From a bacterium (lineage in GTDB: Bacteria; Bacteroidota; Ignavibacteria; Kapaibacteriales; UBA2268): a DNA stretch of 10,850 nt. A program made the translations under genes and the position numbers. Position 1 is the stretch's first letter, and each line of letters opens with the position of its first letter. This document shows positions 6,753 to 10,850 of this stretch, one piece after another. Under the pieces are notes generated by a model that was not told the DNA's origin, ran no database searches, and was given only the letters and a program-made list of their open reading frames with translations. The stretch is from positions 1 to 10,850 of the forward strand of contig JANJUO010000566.1 of the NCBI GenBank assembly GCA_024710535.1, given 5' to 3'.

Positions 6753-6827
6753 TTAATATTTATTTATAAAATGCATTATTAGATACAAGAACTTTAAATT
6801 TAATTAATGTTATTTTGAAATTTCAAA

Positions 6828-6855
6828 TAATCTCGAAGAGATTACATATTTGTAA
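6828..6855. repeat. Two small adjoining hairpins upstream of the Omp85 gene
   Basis: TAATCTC-GAA-GAGATTA (6828-6844) is a perfect 7-bp inverted repeat with a 3-base loop. TTACA-TATT-TGTAA (6842-6855) is a second, overlapping inverted repeat, so the two are mutually exclusive as hairpins. They lie 76 bases before the Omp85 TTG and could be an operator-like dyad or RNA structure. Short AT-rich dyads also arise by chance. Confidence 0.35.
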
Positions 6856-6876
6856 TAAAATCAATCACATAAGATC

Positions 6877-6962
6877 AAACCCCACCTAAATCCTCCCCAA
6901 GGGGAGGACTTTATTAGAATCTTCCCTCTTTCCCTCCCCTTTGGGGTGGGCAGGGTGGGTTT
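6877..6962. repeat. Inverted pair of GC-rich intergenic repeat units
   Basis: Unit A (6877-6909) reads AAACCCCACCTAAATCC and continues into TCCTCCCC-AA-GGGGAGGA (6891-6908), an 8-bp perfect stem. Unit B (6932-6962) is a diverged copy on the other strand: its complement reads AAACCCACCCTGCCCACC and continues AAAGGGGAGGG. The units are separated by about 22 bases, so the whole can fold as one long hairpin or two small ones. GC content stands out sharply from the surroundings. Similar elements are common between genes in Bacteroidota-type genomes. Placed 33 bases after the AI-2E gene, it may also stop transcription from the alaS operon, though no U-tract follows on the minus strand. The rest of 6753-6995 is plain AT-rich spacer. 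Confidence 0.8.
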
Positions 6963-6995
6963 CAAGCAAAAAGTAAATTAAACTTGGAATAATTC

Positions 6996-8039
6996 CTACA
7001 CCTTATCCGGATAGCCCATAACTCTGCCAATCATTTCGGTAGATTGGGAGCGTTCCAAAATAATTTTCATAATTACTAATAATGGTACAGATAGAACCAT
7101 CCCTGGTATTCCCCAAACAAAGCCCCAAAAAACCAAGCCAAACAACACTGTTAATGTATTCAATCTTAATTGTCCACCCATAACGATTGGCTCTACAATG
7201 TTCCCGATTGCAAAGTGCATCACAATCAATATTATTGACATTACTCCAACATCTGTAATCGAATCAAGTTGTATCACACCCATCAAAATTGGCAAAACTG
7301 TTCCCAAAATTGAGCCGATTGATGGAATAAAGTTCAATATGAATGCAATAAATCCCCAAAACATCGCAAATTTTACACCATAAAAAACGCATATCAAATA
7401 AGTAAGTGTTCCCACCAACAAACTCAGTATTGTTTTGATTCCCATATATGAAACGATTGAAGATTGGATAACTTCATATTCGTGAAGAAGTTCATCTGCC
7501 TTTCTGCCGCCAACATAACGAATATATTCTCTATAACCGGACATTCCCGCAAGAAGCATCACGTAATACAAGGCAAACCATAGAAATGAAGAGGCAAACG
7601 AACCCAATTCGCTTGCCAAACTTCCTGCAAAATCTGCAAGCCAGCCGTCTTTGATAAGGGAATAAACCTCAGCCACGAGCATTGTAGAATCTAACTTCAA
7701 ATTGAAAATATCATTTATTTGAATTAATAACGCATCTAATTTCAATAAAAACTTGGAAATCAAAAAGTCTTTTTGCTCTGCAATTTGTGTTACTGTGTCG
7801 GCTGTTACTAATCCTATCAAAAATAATATTGATAATGAAATAATTGAAATTATTGGTAGCATCAAAAATTTAGGAACGCCTTTTTTCAAAAAAAACATTA
7901 TCATGGGCTGAAACAAAATTGCGCACAATAATGCCAAAACCAAAGGAATGATGATTGATGATAGTACTGATAATAAATAAAATATCAGTACCATCAAAAA
8001 TACAATCAAAATGTTTTTTATAGTGTTGTCGCTTGCCAT
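6996..8039 (-). CDS. AI-2E family transporter (integral membrane protein)
   Basis: A 347-residue polytopic inner-membrane protein. Hydrophobic segments lie near 8-50 (two closely spaced), 58-80, 150-168, 200-222, 222-256, 264-290 and 297-327. Family hallmarks are NFIPSIGSILGTVLP at 236-250 (the 'N-x-I-P-x-x-G-x-x-x-x-x-x-P' motif), the amphipathic VEPIVMGGQLRLNTLTVLFG at 282-301, and GIPGMVLSVPLLVIMKII at 310-327. The family includes the proposed AI-2 exporter of E. coli and sodium/proton antiporters, so the transported substrate cannot be named from sequence. The ATG at 8037-8039 follows the alaS stop after 3 bases, indicating an operon and possibly translational coupling; no Shine-Dalgarno is evident. 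Confidence 0.93.
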   Translation of the reverse strand: MASDNTIKNILIVFLMVLIFYLLSVLSSIIIPLVLALLCAILFQPMIMFFLKKGVPKFLMLPIISIISLSILFLIGLVTADTVTQIAEQKDFLISKFLLKLDALLIQINDIFNLKLDSTMLVAEVYSLIKDGWLADFAGSLASELGSFASSFLWFALYYVMLLAGMSGYREYIRYVGGRKADELLHEYEVIQSSIVSYMGIKTILSLLVGTLTYLICVFYGVKFAMFWGFIAFILNFIPSIGSILGTVLPILMGVIQLDSITDVGVMSIILIVMHFAIGNIVEPIVMGGQLRLNTLTVLFGLVFWGFVWGIPGMVLSVPLLVIMKIILERSQSTEMIGRVMGYPDKV

Positions 8040-8042
8040 TTT

Positions 8043-10583
8043 TTAATAATTATTGACCAAATCATGAAAATTATTTAGCAAATCATTTAGTTTAGAAACA
8101 TCTTTTCCACCGGCTGTTGCAAAGTGAGCTTTACCACCGCCACCGCCACCAATCAATTTTGCCGCCAATCCCACAAGTTTTCCGGCAGGATATTTTGCAG
8201 TTAAATCATCGGTAACAACGCAGGCAATCTGAATTTTATCATCGCTAACTGCCGCAATTAACGCAATTGCATTATTTCCAAGATAATTTCTGAAATTCTC
8301 AGCTATATCTCTCAATTGTTGCATATCTTCGATTTTTACTTCAACTGCAATTGTGCGAATATCTTTAACAATTTTTGCATTTTCAGCATATTTTTCAAAG
8401 TGCGAGCTTGCTTCTTTTAATTTCAATTTTGCAATTTCTTTTTCCAAATGCGAAATTGTTGAATTCAAATTGTTAATTTCTGATTTTGTATTGTCGAGTT
8501 TTTCAAGTGTTGAATAAATATATTCCTCAACTCCTTTGCCGGTAACGGCTTCAATTCTTCTAACGCCAGCCGCAATTGAAGATTCTGAAACAATTTTGAA
8601 TAATCCGATTTCTGCAGTATTTGAAACGTGAATGCCACCGCATAATTCCATCGAATATTTTGGATCCATAGTAATTACACGCACTTCATCGCCATACTTA
8701 TCGCCAAAAAACATCTTGATTTTGGAATTTTCTCTCGCTTTTTCAAGTGGGAGAACTTCGATATTTACATTGATATTTTCAAGCACTTTTTGATTTACCA
8801 TTCTTTCAATTTCGAGCAATTGCTCATTGCTGACTTTTTCAAAATGATTAAAATCAAATCTCAAATAATCCGGTGCAACAAGCGAGCCTGCCTGCTGAAC
8901 GTGGTCGCCAAGCACAGTTCTCAACGCTTCGTGCATAAGGTGAGTTGCCGAGTGATTGCGTTTTATATGTTGGCGGCGTTCATTATCAACTATTGCGAGT
9001 GCAATCTGACCAATTGCAGGCTCAACATCTCGATCGCAAATATGAATAATTGCATTACCAGATTTGCGAACATCAATCACATTATAACTTTCTGCGGCTA
9101 TTACAAGTCTGCCTGTATCGGAAACCTGACCGCCACTTTCCACATAAAATGGAGTTTCTGCAAGGATTACCTGATTTTCATTCACATACAGAATTTCAGA
9201 TTCCAAACTTGAATTATTATAGCCCACAAAATTTGATTTTGCATCTGTTACAGGTAATTCCACTTCTTGCAAATGAATTTTTCTATTTGCACGTGAGCGA
9301 TCTTTTTGCTCTTTCATATTTTGGTTGAATCCATTAATATCAACAACAAAATTATTTTCACGAGCAAGCAATTCAGTCAAATCAAGTGGAAATCCATAAG
9401 AATCATAAAGCAAAAACGCATCTGCTCCACCAATCACATTATTATTTTCATCTTTGAGTTTGTTGGTGATTTCTTCGAATTTTTCAAGACCGCGTTCCAA
9501 AGTCTGAAGGAAACTTTCTTCCTCGCCTTTGATAACTTTTTCAATTATATTTCTTTGTTTGATTAATTCTGGAAAAGATTCGCCCATTGTATCAATCAAA
9601 GTTGGTAGTAATTTATACATCAACGGCTCTTTTATGCCAAGATTTCTTGCAAATCTACAGCCGCGTCTAAGAATTCTGCGAAGAACGTAACTTCTGCCTT
9701 CATTTCCTGGCAATGCTCCATCAGCAATTGCAAAAGATAAAGTACGGATATGGTCAGCAATCACACGCATTGAAATTGAGTCCGGATCGTCAAGTTTGCC
9801 GTTGTATTCTTTGCCGCTTAATTCAACAATTTTGTTAATTAAAGGCATAAAAACATCGGTATCGTAATTGGAATTTTTGCCTTGAATCACAGCAGTAATA
9901 CGCTCGAATCCCATTCCAGTATCAACGTGAGTAGATGAAAGCGGTTCGAGTTCGCCATTTGCTTTGCGATTATATTGAATGAATACAAGATTCCAAATTT
10001 CGATTACTTCAGGCACGCCGGCATTTACCAAAGGACCGCCACTCAAATCTGGAGTTCTGTCGAAATGGATTTCTGAGCAAGGTCCGCATGGTCCGGTTTC
10101 ACCCATTTCCCAGAAATTATCTTTTTCGTCAAATCTATGAATTCTTTCAACAGGCAAATACTTTTTCCATAATTCAAAAGATTCATCATCAGTACGATAA
10201 ACAGTTGCATGCAATCTTTCGGTTGGCAATTTCCAAACTCCTGTCAATAATTCCCAAGCCCAGTCAATTGCTTCAATTTTATAATAATCTCCAAAACTCC
10301 AATTTCCAAGCATTTCGAAAAAAGTGTGGTGATAAGTATCAACGCCAACTTCTTCTAAATCATTATGCTTTCCACTTACGCGAATACATTTTTGGGTATC
10401 TGCGGCGCGAACATAATCACGATTGCCAATTCCAAGAAACACATCTTTAAATTGGTTCATACCGGCATTTGTAAATAGTAAAGTTGGGTCGCCATGAGGC
10501 ACAACCGGAGCACTTGGAACAATTCTATGCTCTTTAGATTTGAAAAAATCAAGAAAACTCTGTCTTATTTCGTTTGATGTCAT
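8043..10583 (-). CDS. alaS: Alanyl-tRNA synthetase
   Basis: An 846-residue class II synthetase that charges tRNA-Ala in the cytoplasm. Numbered from the ATG, the catalytic domain starts MTSNEIRQSFLDFFKS and has PTLLFTNAGMNQFKDVFLG (33-51), the GPCGPCSEIHFDR region near 164-176 and GNEGRSYVLRRILRR near 293-307. The editing domain is intact: HSATH (His544, His548) and CGGIH (Cys648, His652), the zinc-binding quartet that removes mischarged Ser and Gly. A coiled coil (about 690-725) leads to the DHHA1/C-Ala domain with the glycine-rich GGGGGG (812-817). The start is the ATG at 10581-10583. An upstream in-frame TTG (10593-10595) would add four residues (MRNK), but MTSNEIRQ aligns with the usual AlaRS N-terminus and GAGA sits about 8 bases before the ATG. 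First gene of a two-gene operon with the AI-2E transporter. Confidence 0.97.
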   Translation of the reverse strand: MTSNEIRQSFLDFFKSKEHRIVPSAPVVPHGDPTLLFTNAGMNQFKDVFLGIGNRDYVRAADTQKCIRVSGKHNDLEEVGVDTYHHTFFEMLGNWSFGDYYKIEAIDWAWELLTGVWKLPTERLHATVYRTDDESFELWKKYLPVERIHRFDEKDNFWEMGETGPCGPCSEIHFDRTPDLSGGPLVNAGVPEVIEIWNLVFIQYNRKANGELEPLSSTHVDTGMGFERITAVIQGKNSNYDTDVFMPLINKIVELSGKEYNGKLDDPDSISMRVIADHIRTLSFAIADGALPGNEGRSYVLRRILRRGCRFARNLGIKEPLMYKLLPTLIDTMGESFPELIKQRNIIEKVIKGEEESFLQTLERGLEKFEEITNKLKDENNNVIGGADAFLLYDSYGFPLDLTELLARENNFVVDINGFNQNMKEQKDRSRANRKIHLQEVELPVTDAKSNFVGYNNSSLESEILYVNENQVILAETPFYVESGGQVSDTGRLVIAAESYNVIDVRKSGNAIIHICDRDVEPAIGQIALAIVDNERRQHIKRNHSATHLMHEALRTVLGDHVQQAGSLVAPDYLRFDFNHFEKVSNEQLLEIERMVNQKVLENINVNIEVLPLEKARENSKIKMFFGDKYGDEVRVITMDPKYSMELCGGIHVSNTAEIGLFKIVSESSIAAGVRRIEAVTGKGVEEYIYSTLEKLDNTKSEINNLNSTISHLEKEIAKLKLKEASSHFEKYAENAKIVKDIRTIAVEVKIEDMQQLRDIAENFRNYLGNNAIALIAAVSDDKIQIACVVTDDLTAKYPAGKLVGLAAKLIGGGGGGKAHFATAGGKDVSKLNDLLNNFHDLVNNY

Positions 10584-10624
10584 TTTATTTCTCAATATTT
10601 ATAATTAATTTTTTCATAGTACTA

Positions 10625-10655
10625 CAAAATTAACAAATTTGAATGACGTAATAAA
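10625..10655 (-). promoter_or_regulatory. Candidate Bacteroidota-type promoter for alaS
   Basis: On the minus strand TTTA (complement of 10652-10655), a 19-base spacer and TAATTTTG (complement of 10625-10632) fit the Bacteroidota consensus TTTG-N19-TAnnTTTG with one mismatch. Transcription would begin about 35 bases before the alaS ATG; the leader is too short for a T-box. The rest of 10584-10729 is AT-rich and shows nothing else. Confidence 0.55.
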
Positions 10656-10729
10656 TTCTAAATAATTCAAATTATAAATTATTAAATTAATTTTTTTTTG
10701 AGGAATGATAAAAAATTGAATTAGAAATA

Positions 10730-10850
10730 GAATCTAAGTGCTGTTAAACGGAAACTAAGCGCTGTTATACGGAATCTAAGTGCTGTTAAACAGAAACTAA
10801 GCGCTGTTAAACAGAAACTAAGTGCTGTTATACGAAACCTAAGCGCTGTT
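10730..10850. repeat. 21-bp tandem repeat array, running off the right edge
   Basis: Six units begin at 10730, 10751, 10772, 10793, 10814 and 10835 (the last cut at 16 bases by the window end). The consensus is RAAHCTAAGYGCTGTTAWACR. The Y position alternates T,C,T,C,T,C without exception, giving alternating AAGTGCTG and AAGCGCTG cores (the latter holds the palindrome AGCGCT). There are no spacers, so this is not a CRISPR array. The period of 21 equals two turns of B-DNA and also seven codons. One frame on each strand is open across the whole visible array: plus strand (N/K)LSAV(K/I)(R/Q) repeats, with a TAG immediately upstream; minus strand (I/L)TAL(R/S)F(R/C) repeats, ending at the TAA complementary to 10721-10723. 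It lies about 75 bases upstream of the predicted alaS promoter. Function unknown. Confidence 0.93.

Noticed and set aside
6877..6962. Terminal inverted repeats of an autonomous transposon
   Set aside because: Only about 22 bases separate the two units and no coding sequence lies between them.
8790..10450. Several plus-strand open frames (8790-9212, 9050-9328, 9306-9566, 10088-10450)
   Set aside because: All lie antisense to alaS, whose protein sequence is conserved end to end; their translations resemble no family and have no ribosome sites of note.
10584..10595. N-terminal extension of alaS from a TTG at 10593-10595
   Set aside because: The ATG at 10581-10583 gives the standard AlaRS N-terminus and has a GAGA at a suitable distance; the extension adds only four residues.
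10584..10729. T-box or other riboswitch upstream of alaS
   Set aside because: The predicted leader is about 35 bases and shows no stem array or T-box motif.
10730..10850. CRISPR array at the right edge
   Set aside because: Units are directly adjacent with a 21-bp period and no spacers between them; no cas gene in view.

Overview
The window is AT-rich chromosomal DNA, most likely from the Bacteroidota/Chlorobiota (FCB) side of the tree, possibly an Ignavibacteria/Kapabacteria-like lineage. Four things point that way. Two minus-strand genes carry upstream elements matching the Bacteroidota sigma consensus (TAnnTTTG, with a TTTA 19-20 bases upstream). Resident genes mostly lack Shine-Dalgarno sequences. 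There is a CCTCCCC-AA-GGGGAGG intergenic repeat of the sort common in these genomes. Two small Rhs/YD-repeat core relics read FGFNGM-x-RDDDVRD. The lineage is an inference; no rRNA or other decisive marker is present.

Left part (1-2331, minus strand): the N-terminus of a secreted protein runs off the left edge. It lies just downstream of a 710-residue two-domain oxidoreductase, in which a zinc-less MDR alcohol-dehydrogenase-like half is fused to a Gfo/Idh/MocA half. Such fusions typically occur in surface-polysaccharide loci. Divergent from it (2471-3370, plus strand) is a lone DUF58 protein with an intact metal-binding DxSxS motif.

Middle (about 3430-4360, plus strand) is an accessory island. 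Two nearly identical 47-bp segments exactly 650 bp apart encode the same piece of an Rhs core and bracket an overlapping DUF4160-DUF2442 gene pair. A 48-residue ORF that looks like the truncated N-terminus of a KETD-repeat protein follows. All three small genes have good Shine-Dalgarno sites, unlike their neighbours, and a TG-n-TATAAT extended -10 precedes the pair. The best reading is a displaced Rhs-tip or toxin-antitoxin-like cassette between Rhs scars. This is the most interesting part of the window.

Right part (4434-10583, minus strand) is housekeeping: alaS, then an AI-2E family membrane protein starting 3 bases after the alaS stop, then an intergenic stretch with hairpins and an inverted GC-rich repeat pair, then an Omp85/TamA-like outer-membrane protein that appears to start at TTG. 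Upstream of alaS there is a good candidate promoter. At the right edge is an array of 21-bp tandem repeats (at least 5.7 units) whose variable base alternates strictly T/C. The array continues beyond the window.
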